Source: an uncultured Synergistales bacterium (lineage in GTDB: Bacteria; Synergistota; Synergistia; Synergistales; Aminobacteriaceae). Taken from it: 8,375 nt of DNA. The translations under genes and the position numbers were made by a program. The stretch is from the NCBI GenBank assembly GCA_937957815.1, contig CALFXN010000197.1, positions 1 through 8,375 of the forward strand, given 5' to 3'. Positions within the stretch are counted from its first letter, which is position 1; every line of letters begins with the position of its first letter. The notes beneath the pieces are model-generated. The model was given only the letters and a program-made list of their open reading frames with translations. It was not told the DNA's origin and made no database searches. This document shows positions 1-7,491 of the stretch, piece by piece.

Positions 1-2002
1 AGAGAGGCGACGTTACGGTCACGCCCTTCGCGCGTACGGTCGCGGAGGTTCTGCGCGCGAATTCCTCGAGTTCCGCCGGCCATACGACCGCCGTCGCTCC
101 GTCGCGCTGGACGTGGATGTCGCACGGCGTGTTCGGCGAAACCCCGACGATGTACCAATCCTTCTTCGTGTGGGGGCACAGCGGGGATGGAGGCATCCCC
201 GAAAGCGAACAGACTTCCCGCCGGGAAACCGAATCCGGGGAATCGTACCAGTCGCTGCGTCCTTCCGAAAGGTGGCGGATGATCTTCAGCGCGGCGGGGG
301 CGGCCGCGTGGAGTCCGACGAGACTCGGGTGGGACGCGGCCGCCGTGTCGCCGACCCAGACCACTGCCGTGTAGGCGGGAGTGTAGGCCGCCGCCCAGGC
401 GTCCCTCAGGCCGTATGATGTCCCCGTCTTGAAGGCGATGTTTCGTTCTTCATGTCGGAAAACCTCCCGAAAGATCGGCAGAAGACGTCCCGTATCGCGG
501 AGAATATCCGCGACGATGAAGGTTGCGCCTTCCGAAAAGACCCGCCGGCTCTGCGATGTCCGGAACGACGTCCGGATGGAATCCGCTCGGAAGAGAAGCG
601 GCTGACGCCGGATGCCGAGCGTCGCGAGCGTCACGTACCCTTCGAGCATCTCGAGAAGCGTGACTTCGCAGCCACCAAGGATCAGTGAATCCCCGTAATG
701 GCCCGTGCCATGGACGAGCGACGTGAATCCCGATGTCCGCAGGCGCTGAAGCGCCTCCTCCGCGCCGACGAGCCGGAGAACGCGGACCGCCGGCGCGTTC
801 AGCGAATCTGCGAGCGCCGTCCGGGTGCTCACGGGACCGCGGTAGACGAGGTCGAAATTCCGGGGGGCGTATCCGGAAAACGCGAGAGGCGTATCTGCGA
901 GAATCGACGAGGGAGTGAGCAGTCCGTATTCGAACGCGGCCGCGTAGACGAACGGCTTGAGTGCGGAACCGGGCGACCTGGGAGCCTGGCCGCAGTCGAT
1001 CCAGCTCCCCGGTGCGCCGCTGCCGAAGCGGGCGTTGCCGACGTATGCGACGATCTCGCCGGTCCGGTTGTTCGCGACGGCTCCGGCCGCGGTGATCGAT
1101 TGGGGAAGGTCGATGATCGTCTCGGAGAGAGCGTGTTCCAGACGATGCTGCACCGCGGGATCCAGGGACGAGATGCAGAACGTCCGGCCGGGAGAGCTTC
1201 GCAGGAGGAGATTGACGAAGTGGAACGCCTCGTCCGGGATGTTGCCGCGGTTCGCGGGGAGCGCCTCCTGTTCCGCGAGGTAGGCTTCTTCCGCGCTTAC
1301 GATTCCCCGGTGTACGAGAAGATCGAGGACGTTCGCCCGCCGTGCCCGGGCGCTGTCGGGATTTCTGTCCGGGCGGTAGACGGAGGGTCCCTTCAGCATG
1401 CCTATGAGAAGCGCCGCTTCGGAGAGCGAAATGTCGGATGCGTTTTTGCCGAAATAGGCGCGGGCCGCCGCTTGGACCCCGCGGATGTTTCCGCCGAACG
1501 GCGCCCGGTTGAGATAGAGTTCCAGAATCGTATCCTTGCCGAGGTTCCGCTCCATAGAGATTGCCTGGAGAAACTCGAGCGCTTTTGTCCGTATCGTTCT
1601 CGGGCGGGGGATCGAAAGCCGGATGAGCTGGCTCGAAATCGTGGACGCACCTGAGACGACGGTCCCCGATCCGACGTTCTGGACGATCGCCCGGAAAAGC
1701 GCTATCGGATCGACGCCGAAGTGACTCCGGAATCTATGGTCTTCCACTCCGACGGCGACCCTCGGAAGCCACCGGCCCATCTTGTCGAGCGAAACCGGAA
1801 CGCAGTACTCGGAAGCTTCCGAAAGGCGGATGGCGAGAGCCCGCTCGCATCGGTCGGTGATGAACGGCGACACGGGGTATGACAGGATCCGGTCGAGGGG
1901 GAGGGGAACGCAATGCACCGCCGCGACGAGCGCGGCGGTGCATGACGCAAAGAGAAACAGGAGAACTGTCGTGAGAAGCCGCAATTGAAACCGTGTGCGC
2001 AC
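1..2002 (-). CDS. pbpC: Penicillin-binding protein 1C (bifunctional transglycosylase/transpeptidase), 3' end cut by the window
   Basis: Class A PBP that would polymerise lipid II into glycan strands and crosslink peptides on the outer face of the cytoplasmic membrane. Translating the minus strand gives an open frame of 667 codons to the window edge. Residues 9-29 form a single N-terminal membrane anchor. The glycosyltransferase (GT51) domain follows, with EDHRFRSHFGVD at 87-98 (catalytic Glu87), GASTISSQL at 118-126, and KDTILELYLN plus the AARAYFGK block at 156-186. The transpeptidase domain has SALK at 346-349 (nucleophile Ser346), SLN at 400-402 and KTGT at 525-528, so all catalytic motifs are intact. 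A Cys pair typical of PBP1C lies at 598 and 609. E. coli PBP1C has about 770 residues, so roughly 100 residues, including the C-terminal BiPBP_C domain, probably lie left of base 1. I chose GTG at 2002 because AGGGGG lies 8 bases upstream; GTG at 2008 is possible but too close to that site. It is the second gene of a unit with the macroglobulin gene. Confidence 0.95.
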   Translation of the reverse strand, partial: MRTRFQLRLLTTVLLFLFASCTAALVAAVHCVPLPLDRILSYPVSPFITDRCERALAIRLSEASEYCVPVSLDKMGRWLPRVAVGVEDHRFRSHFGVDPIALFRAIVQNVGSGTVVSGASTISSQLIRLSIPRPRTIRTKALEFLQAISMERNLGKDTILELYLNRAPFGGNIRGVQAAARAYFGKNASDISLSEAALLIGMLKGPSVYRPDRNPDSARARRANVLDLLVHRGIVSAEEAYLAEQEALPANRGNIPDEAFHFVNLLLRSSPGRTFCISSLDPAVQHRLEHALSETIIDLPQSITAAGAVANNRTGEIVAYVGNARFGSGAPGSWIDCGQAPRSPGSALKPFVYAAAFEYGLLTPSSILADTPLAFSGYAPRNFDLVYRGPVSTRTALADSLNAPAVRVLRLVGAEEALQRLRTSGFTSLVHGTGHYGDSLILGGCEVTLLEMLEGYVTLATLGIRRQPLLFRADSIRTSFRTSQSRRVFSEGATFIVADILRDTGRLLPIFREVFRHEERNIAFKTGTSYGLRDAWAAAYTPAYTAVVWVGDTAAASHPSLVGLHAAAPAALKIIRHLSEGRSDWYDSPDSVSRREVCSLSGMPPSPLCPHTKKDWYIVGVSPNTPCDIHVQRDGATAVVWPAELEEFARRTSATVRAKGVTVTSPL

Positions 2003-2009
2003 CGACACA

Positions 2010-2016
2010 TCCCCCT
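2010..2016 (-). promoter_or_regulatory. Ribosome binding site of pbpC
   Basis: Read on the minus strand this is AGGGGGA, with 8 bases between AGGGGG and the GTG at 2002. It decides in favour of that start over the in-frame GTG at 2008. The same AGGGGG core serves the macroglobulin gene; it can pair with the 16S tail through one G-U wobble. Confidence 0.6.
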
Positions 2017-2038
2017 GTTCGTTTCCGACGGAAGCTTC

Positions 2039-5000
2039 CTAGCGGATTTCTATCCTGCCGGCGCCGCTCAGGCTCCGGATTCCAGGGTTGTACATGCACT
2101 CCGCCGCGACCGGCGGCAACGAGAACGTTCCCTTGGTGACGGCGCGGACGGCGTAACGGTAGACCATGGGTTCCGCGACGCGATCGATGAAGACTACAAG
2201 CCGATCGTCACGGATTTCGGCCCGGATGCCCCTGTTCCTGTCGCCGCTTTCGGCCGCTTCGGTCCTCTCTTCGTCTTTCGAAAGGCGTGGGTTTTCGATC
2301 TCGAAACCGGCGGGCAAAACGTCCGCGACGACGAGGTTCTCGACCGGTGCGGACGGAGTGATCGTCAGCGTGACGACGATCCGCGCCCCCTGCCTGAGGG
2401 CCCCCGGCGCGAGCGGTTTTCCGTCCTGATCGGCGAACGAACGCCGGATCCCGATTCCCTGATCGTATTCCTTCGCGGGTTTCACCGGGACGCCTGAAAG
2501 AGCCCATGAGTAGTATACGCTTCCGGCGCCCTTCGTGACGACGGAGAGCGACGAAGGAGCGTCCGGACCGATGGATGCCGAGGCCTTCCCCCCGACGGCC
2601 ATGGACGCGATGTTCTTTCCGGACGCGTCTTTCACGGTCGCTTCGACGGGTTTTCTCGCGTTTTCCGTTTTTTCGAGGAATCGCGAGAGCGCGAGAACTC
2701 CCATTCCGTTTTCCTGCGTCGTACGCCACTGATTGCCGGAAAGCGACGACATCAGTGTCCGGGCGACCGACATCGCCTCTGCCGACATCGGGTCGACCGC
2801 AGTCCACGCAAGGAGATGCAGCGCGTTGTTGCGGACGCCCGACTCGAGAGTTCCGCTGCTCTGCGGGGCGATCGTCGAAGGCGCTATGCCGCCGAGAATG
2901 CGCTTCGCCACCTGCGGCTGGTTCGCCGTCGCGTACGCGGCCGCGAGCAGCAACCGGCCCGACGGATAGAGCGAATCGATACTGTCCGCGAGGTGCATCA
3001 TCCATCCGAGCGGCGCTTCTCCGGCGAGCGCGAGGACGTAGGACGCGTACGCCTTCGACGTGTTGACGCTCCGGCCTTCGTCGGCCTCCGGATCTTCCTC
3101 GCGGCCGAGAAGCTGTTTCAGCCAGTTCAGGGATGCGTCAAGAACCTCGTCCGGGAACCGGAAGCCGCCTTTTTTCGCTTCGAACAGGAAGTGGGTCGCA
3201 TAGACGCTGTTCCACGTGCTCGTGGAGGTTTCTCCCGGCCAGGCGGTGAACGATCCGTCGTACAGCTGCAGCGCCTGGACGGATCGGATAATGCGGTCCA
3301 TGGCGCGGTTCCGTTCTTCGGCGTTCACGAGGTCGGGATCGATGTCCGCGGCGATCGCCGGTGAGGCGAGAATGGGCCATGCTCCGGAAATGGTCTGTTC
3401 GAGACAGCCGTAGGGGTAGGACATCAGGAACTGCGCCGCGCGCGCGAGATCGACGGCCGGCGACGCTCCGACGACGAAGACACCCTGCTGCGTTCCCCTG
3501 AGCCATCCGGCGGGAAGGTCGATCGTCGAGCCGGAATCGCCCGACACGATGCCGGAACCTGACATCGTCACTCTCGGGGACGAGGGACGAACGGCGAGCT
3601 CAGTCGTCTCGGAGTGCGTCTCCGTTCCCCACGCGGCCTCGACCGTGACGGACGAGATCCCCGCCTCGTCTCCGGCCCTGATCGTAAAGAACGCGAGATC
3701 GTCCTTCCTGTCGCCCTGCAGGCGGACAGTCGTTTCCGAAGCGCCCTTCACCGACAGGCTGCCTGTTGTCGTCACCTTCAGTGAGACCGATGTTTCGCCG
3801 TTTCGCGTCGTGAAGACCTTCACGGGCATGACGAACGAATCTCCCGGCGCCGCGGCGCGCGGCAGCGTCGGTTCGACGACGACGTCGCGCGCGATCTGGA
3901 CCATACGCTGTGCGGATCCGGACTGCGCTCCGGCGACGGCGATCGCCATCAGACGTCCCTTGCCGCTGAATTCCGGGATATCGATGGTTGTGGAAATCTT
4001 GCCGGACGCGTCCGTCCGAAGGGATGGGACGAAGATCGACAGGATTCTGAAGCGGCGTGCCTCGACCGGCGAGAGGTTCGCACGGAGCGCCGCCATGGCG
4101 TCTTCTCCCGCTCCTCCGGCGGGGTGAAGAAGGGCTGTCGTCCGGGATTCGAGCGGCATGAGCTGGTCGTACAGGTCGAAGATTCCCGTTCCGAGCGCCC
4201 GCCTGGCCGTGAAAAACGCCCACGGGTCGGGCGTCGCGAAATCAGTCAGAGAAAGGACCCCTTCGTCGACAAGCGCGACGGCCACCTCGCCCGAGACCGG
4301 AGAACCGTCGGGTGTGCGAAGCGATACGTCGACGACGAGGGGTGCCCCGGGTACGATCGTCTCGGGGGCGGCGAGGGCGACGTCGAGACGCGCGGGCGAC
4401 TGATCGACTGCGATCGGAACCACGCCGACGGCGCGGTGCGGTCCCCATTCCTCGTCCGCGACGACGGGACGGATCGCCGAGACGACGCAGTAGGCGTTCG
4501 GCCCCATCTCCTCGGTTACGAGGAATTTCACGGTCGTGGACGTATCGTCCACGCGGACGATCTTTCGGAAGACCTCTCTGTCGGTCTCGACGGAGAAGTG
4601 GAGCAACCCTTTGAACGGCGAACGAATCGCGATCTCCGCCGTTTCTCCGACGGCGTAGCGTTCCTTGTCCGGTTTCAGGACGACGCGGTCGAGGAGCGCC
4701 GACTCGGCGCCAGCGGATCCGGACCATGCGTAGAAGCGCATGGATGCGGAGCTTCCCGACTCAGGATCGTCGAAACGGATCAGATATTCGCCCGGGGATG
4801 CCGGGGTGACCTGGTACGTTCCGATTCCGCCGCTCATACGGACCTGGGCGTCGTGGACGGGCACCAGTTCCTCCTGTTTCTGGGCGCGCGTCTGGTTGCC
4901 GTAGCGGACGAGCGAGTAGTGCGTCACGACGCGTTGGAGCGACGCGCGGATCTCCGCGAGCTGGGCCGGTTTCCCGTCGGGCGTCACTGCGGCGACCCGG

Positions 5001-7405
5001 AACGACGACGCCTTTTGCGGCGAGATGTCACCCCTCGGCGCCTCGATTCCGACCGAGAACGGGTAGGGATAGAACGGAATTTTCATGGCTTGCGGCACCC
5101 AGCGGCCCCCGTCCTCCATGACGCGGACGATGAACAGGATGTCGAGCATGGATTGCGGCGAAAGTCCCGTCTTGACCTCGTATTCGGCCGCGGCGGCGCC
5201 GCCTGCGTCGAGCCGTCCCTGTCCGAGCGTATCGGTGAAGGGCTCGAACTGTCGTTCCCTGTCGCCGAACGCAAACGCTTCCCATCCCTTAGCCTGGAAC
5301 GTTCGCGGCAGGAAGCGGACTTCCCCTTCCCATGCGAGCCCCGAGGCCGGGGCGCCGAAGAGATATTTCGATGCGATCGAAACCGGGATCGCGCCGCCCG
5401 AAACGAGGGATGCGACATCGGAGCGGAGCGAGACTTCGAGCCGGGGCGCCGCGAACTCCTCGACATGGAAACTGCATGAGCCGATCGATCCGCGCTCGTC
5501 TCCCGGAACCGAGACCTGCGCCGAGTAGGTTCCGGTGGGGGCGCCGCGCGGAAGTTCGACCCTGAACGTCGCGCCACCCTGATCGGAAAGCATCGCCGTT
5601 CCCTGCCTGAGGAGACGCCCCGTGGAGGTGCGGACGGAGAACGTCAGCGGGAAGGGCGCCGGCGGCAATCTCTTCCCGTCGCGGACGAAGGCCGCGATGT
5701 CGACGGCTTCGCCGGGGCGGAAAACGCCGCGCGGAGTGAAGCAGAACGCTTCGTACCCGCGCCTCAGATAGGGGCGTCCGCCGATATCGAACCCGGCTTC
5801 CGCGAGAAGACTCTGGTCGAGCTTCAGATACGAGACGTCGTCTTTCGTGGAGACTGTCACGACCGAGGGAAGGAGCTGTTCGTCCCACGGGTCTCTGCGA
5901 TACGCCGAAAAGGCGCCCTCGGCGTCGGTCGTCCCCTCGGAGATGAGCTGATTGCTCGAGGAGTATACGCGGACGGAGGCGTTCGCGATCGGGGTCAGTC
6001 CGGAGATCGAGTTCGCCCAGAGCGTAATTCCGTCGGAGTAGACCTTCGCGGCGATTCCGATGTCCGTCACGGAGACGACCTGTTGCGCGTCGCTCCAGTA
6101 TTCTCCCTTGGCGTCCTGCGCCGTCAGGAGGAATAGCCCCCTGGCGTTTTCGGCGAGTTCGCGCAGGTTGATCGCGCGACGCGCCGTTTCGTTGAACGGG
6201 GCGTCGATACGGGCGTTTTTCTTCGCGACGAGACGGGACAGATCCTTCGGGAGCATGTCATAATTCTGGGGGCGCAACGCGAGCGGAATGTTATTCTCGT
6301 AAAGCCGCCACAGCGTCAGCGTGACCTCCTCCATATTCACCGTCTCGATCGGGATGCGCAACTCTCCTGTCGGGGAGAGGAAGGTCCCCGATGCGGGAAA
6401 GTTGATGGCAGGGTCCATATCCGGGAAGATGAACGCCTTTTTGAAATCCTCCTTCAGCGGTTTCCCCTGCTGGGCGGGAAGACCCTTCCGGATCGTGACG
6501 GTCACCCGCTGCCTGGGTTTGAAGTCGCCCTGAATCGAAAATCCGTTGTATTCCGGTTCCACGGTGAAGTCCATCTTCGGAGAGAGTTCGATGAACCGCG
6601 GCAGCGAACGCATGTCGGGCGGAACCGACGTCGAAATGAAGATCCCGCTCTTTTCCGGGTATCGGGACTGCGGGTTCGCCTCCCGGATGTCGAGCTCGCG
6701 GGAGATGGAGAGCTCCTCTTTCACGGGCTTCTCGAGGCCCATCGGACCGGCGGCGCCGACGAGACCCGGAGCGATGTCGACGACCACCTTCGGACCCTGA
6801 TATGCTTGTGTCGTGACGACGACCGTCGGAGCGGGGACCGTTCCCCGTACGGAATAGGAGAGATATTGCCCCTTGTCGTTCAGGACGTTCAGGAAACCGC
6901 GGATCCTGACGGGCGAGACCGGCATCGAAAACGACAGTTCGATGACCACGTTGTTGTTCTGCGTCAGGTCCACCTGACGGGCTTTCAAAAAACGCAAAGG
7001 ATCGGTGTAGAATTCGAATATCTGCCGTCCGGCGATCAGGCGTCCGTTCACGTCGCGCAGGTTTTCGTCGATCATGACGCGGTATTTCGTCGCCCGCGCG
7101 AGGTTTGAGAGCGGCGTGAAGACGAACGTCGCGGGGTCGGTCCACTTTCCTTCGCCCGCGAGCCACGGAGTCGCGATCAGCGGAAACTTCTCCGGCGCGA
7201 CGGGTTTGTTGATGACGGACCTGTCCACTACCGGAGCCGAAAATGAAACCCTCAGAGTGGGACGTCCCTGGACGAGTCCGACGGGAGAGAATGCCGCGAC
7301 AGTAAAGTCGCCGGTCGGTGCGGGACCCGCATACAAGGGATATGGGACGCACGCGAGAGCGATGGAGAGTCCGATCGCTCCGAACAGCTTCAGCCAGGTG
7401 GACAT
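2039..7405 (-). CDS. Bacterial alpha-2-macroglobulin family protein with intact thioester (YfhM-like)
   Basis: Predicted exported pan-protease inhibitor: a protease cuts the bait region, the protein collapses around it and the thioester binds it covalently. Numbered from ATG 7405 it has 1788 residues, somewhat longer than E. coli YfhM (about 1650). Residues 1-27 look like a signal peptide. Visible in order: two Ig-like/MG1-type domains (about 35-250); macroglobulin domains including the classical A2M_N signature FTPRGVFRPGEAVDI at 556-570; the bait-region domain (about 909-1065, with LVDEGVLSLTDF at 1045-1056); a likely flexible bait segment at about 1080-1116; the A2M domain (about 1117-1205); an alpha/alpha thioester domain (about 1310-1580) with YPYGCLEQ, Cys1334 and Gln1337 forming the thioester; and a C-terminal receptor-like domain (about 1650-1788) ending near AECMYNPGIRSLSGAG. 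ATG 7405 is preferred over ATG 7438 because it has AGGGGG 7 bases upstream and directly begins the signal peptide. It is first in a unit with pbpC. Confidence 0.95.
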   Translation of the reverse strand: MSTWLKLFGAIGLSIALACVPYPLYAGPAPTGDFTVAAFSPVGLVQGRPTLRVSFSAPVVDRSVINKPVAPEKFPLIATPWLAGEGKWTDPATFVFTPLSNLARATKYRVMIDENLRDVNGRLIAGRQIFEFYTDPLRFLKARQVDLTQNNNVVIELSFSMPVSPVRIRGFLNVLNDKGQYLSYSVRGTVPAPTVVVTTQAYQGPKVVVDIAPGLVGAAGPMGLEKPVKEELSISRELDIREANPQSRYPEKSGIFISTSVPPDMRSLPRFIELSPKMDFTVEPEYNGFSIQGDFKPRQRVTVTIRKGLPAQQGKPLKEDFKKAFIFPDMDPAINFPASGTFLSPTGELRIPIETVNMEEVTLTLWRLYENNIPLALRPQNYDMLPKDLSRLVAKKNARIDAPFNETARRAINLRELAENARGLFLLTAQDAKGEYWSDAQQVVSVTDIGIAAKVYSDGITLWANSISGLTPIANASVRVYSSSNQLISEGTTDAEGAFSAYRRDPWDEQLLPSVVTVSTKDDVSYLKLDQSLLAEAGFDIGGRPYLRRGYEAFCFTPRGVFRPGEAVDIAAFVRDGKRLPPAPFPLTFSVRTSTGRLLRQGTAMLSDQGGATFRVELPRGAPTGTYSAQVSVPGDERGSIGSCSFHVEEFAAPRLEVSLRSDVASLVSGGAIPVSIASKYLFGAPASGLAWEGEVRFLPRTFQAKGWEAFAFGDRERQFEPFTDTLGQGRLDAGGAAAAEYEVKTGLSPQSMLDILFIVRVMEDGGRWVPQAMKIPFYPYPFSVGIEAPRGDISPQKASSFRVAAVTPDGKPAQLAEIRASLQRVVTHYSLVRYGNQTRAQKQEELVPVHDAQVRMSGGIGTYQVTPASPGEYLIRFDDPESGSSASMRFYAWSGSAGAESALLDRVVLKPDKERYAVGETAEIAIRSPFKGLLHFSVETDREVFRKIVRVDDTSTTVKFLVTEEMGPNAYCVVSAIRPVVADEEWGPHRAVGVVPIAVDQSPARLDVALAAPETIVPGAPLVVDVSLRTPDGSPVSGEVAVALVDEGVLSLTDFATPDPWAFFTARRALGTGIFDLYDQLMPLESRTTALLHPAGGAGEDAMAALRANLSPVEARRFRILSIFVPSLRTDASGKISTTIDIPEFSGKGRLMAIAVAGAQSGSAQRMVQIARDVVVEPTLPRAAAPGDSFVMPVKVFTTRNGETSVSLKVTTTGSLSVKGASETTVRLQGDRKDDLAFFTIRAGDEAGISSVTVEAAWGTETHSETTELAVRPSSPRVTMSGSGIVSGDSGSTIDLPAGWLRGTQQGVFVVGASPAVDLARAAQFLMSYPYGCLEQTISGAWPILASPAIAADIDPDLVNAEERNRAMDRIIRSVQALQLYDGSFTAWPGETSTSTWNSVYATHFLFEAKKGGFRFPDEVLDASLNWLKQLLGREEDPEADEGRSVNTSKAYASYVLALAGEAPLGWMMHLADSIDSLYPSGRLLLAAAYATANQPQVAKRILGGIAPSTIAPQSSGTLESGVRNNALHLLAWTAVDPMSAEAMSVARTLMSSLSGNQWRTTQENGMGVLALSRFLEKTENARKPVEATVKDASGKNIASMAVGGKASASIGPDAPSSLSVVTKGAGSVYYSWALSGVPVKPAKEYDQGIGIRRSFADQDGKPLAPGALRQGARIVVTLTITPSAPVENLVVADVLPAGFEIENPRLSKDEERTEAAESGDRNRGIRAEIRDDRLVVFIDRVAEPMVYRYAVRAVTKGTFSLPPVAAECMYNPGIRSLSGAGRIEIR

Positions 7406-7412
7406 GGTATGA

Positions 7413-7418
7413 CCCCCT
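7413..7418 (-). promoter_or_regulatory. Ribosome binding site of the macroglobulin gene
   Basis: Read on the minus strand this is AGGGGG, 7 bases before ATG 7405. It supports that start over the in-frame ATG at 7438, which would add 11 polar residues in front of an otherwise well-formed signal peptide. Confidence 0.65.
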
Positions 7419-7420
7419 TT

Positions 7421-7432
7421 TTCAGATCTGAA
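7421..7432. repeat. Perfect 12-base palindrome in the macroglobulin leader
   Basis: TTCAGATCTGAA is identical to its reverse complement and has no spacer. It lies between the predicted transcription start and the ribosome binding site of the macroglobulin gene. It could be an operator half-site pair for a small dimeric regulator, or chance. It is too short and loopless to be a terminator. Confidence 0.35.
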
Positions 7433-7453
7433 TGTCATATCCGTTCATCACTG

Positions 7454-7459
7454 TATTAT
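7454..7459 (+). promoter_or_regulatory. Candidate -10 box for the HAD gene
   Basis: The plus strand reads TATTAT, five of six matches to TATAAT, offset by one base from the minus-strand box. Transcription would start near 7466, leaving about 26 bases before ATG 7492, enough for the GATGGGG-type ribosome binding site but not for use of ATG 7477. No good -35 box was seen. Confidence 0.35.
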
Positions 7460-7460
7460 A
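7455..7460 (-). promoter_or_regulatory. Candidate -10 box for the macroglobulin/pbpC unit
   Basis: The minus strand reads TATAAT, a perfect consensus -10, preceded by TGCG (one base off the extended -10 spacing). A start about 7 bases further on would give a leader of roughly 43 bases to ATG 7405. No -35 match is visible 16-18 bases upstream, so a weak or activator-dependent promoter is possible. Confidence 0.5.
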
Positions 7461-7491
7461 CGCAAAACGCGAAGAGATGGGGTGCATGTCT

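Larger units (their letters stand above)
7406..7491. promoter_or_regulatory. Divergent control region between the macroglobulin/pbpC unit and the HAD gene
   Basis: These 86 bases separate two genes that point away from each other, so both promoters must lie here or within the start of the opposite gene. The stretch is visibly richer in A and T than the flanking coding DNA. It contains the two overlapping -10 candidates, a 12-base palindrome and the ribosome binding sites of both genes. I found no convincing -35 box on either strand at 16-18 base spacing. Confidence 0.6.

Noticed and set aside
698..1654. Open frame of 318 codons on the plus strand, antisense to pbpC
   Set aside because: Low-complexity Arg/Glu-rich translation, while the opposite strand encodes all PBP1C motifs in the right order.
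1702..2010. ATG at 2010 on the minus strand as an alternative gene start near pbpC
   Set aside because: It opens a different, Ser/Arg-rich frame of only 102 codons; the PBP1C membrane anchor and catalytic motifs are in the frame starting with GTG 2002.
2003..2038. Terminator or separate promoter between the macroglobulin gene and pbpC
   Set aside because: The gap is too short and shows neither a stem-loop with a T-run nor promoter boxes, only a ribosome binding site; co-transcription is the simpler reading.
2208..3005. Open frame of 265 codons on the minus strand within the macroglobulin gene
   Set aside because: Arg/Gly-rich shifted-frame translation overlapping the thioester and C-terminal domains of the real gene.
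4124..5479. Open frame of 451 codons on the plus strand, antisense to the macroglobulin gene
   Set aside because: Very Arg/Asp/Gly-rich composition without domain pattern, typical of a shadow frame in GC-rich DNA; it lies wholly opposite a well-supported gene.
7432..7491. Longer N-terminus of the HAD protein from ATG 7432
   Set aside because: It would run through the predicted -10 element and add about 20 residues before the beta strand carrying DLDGT, which in this family starts close to the N-terminus.
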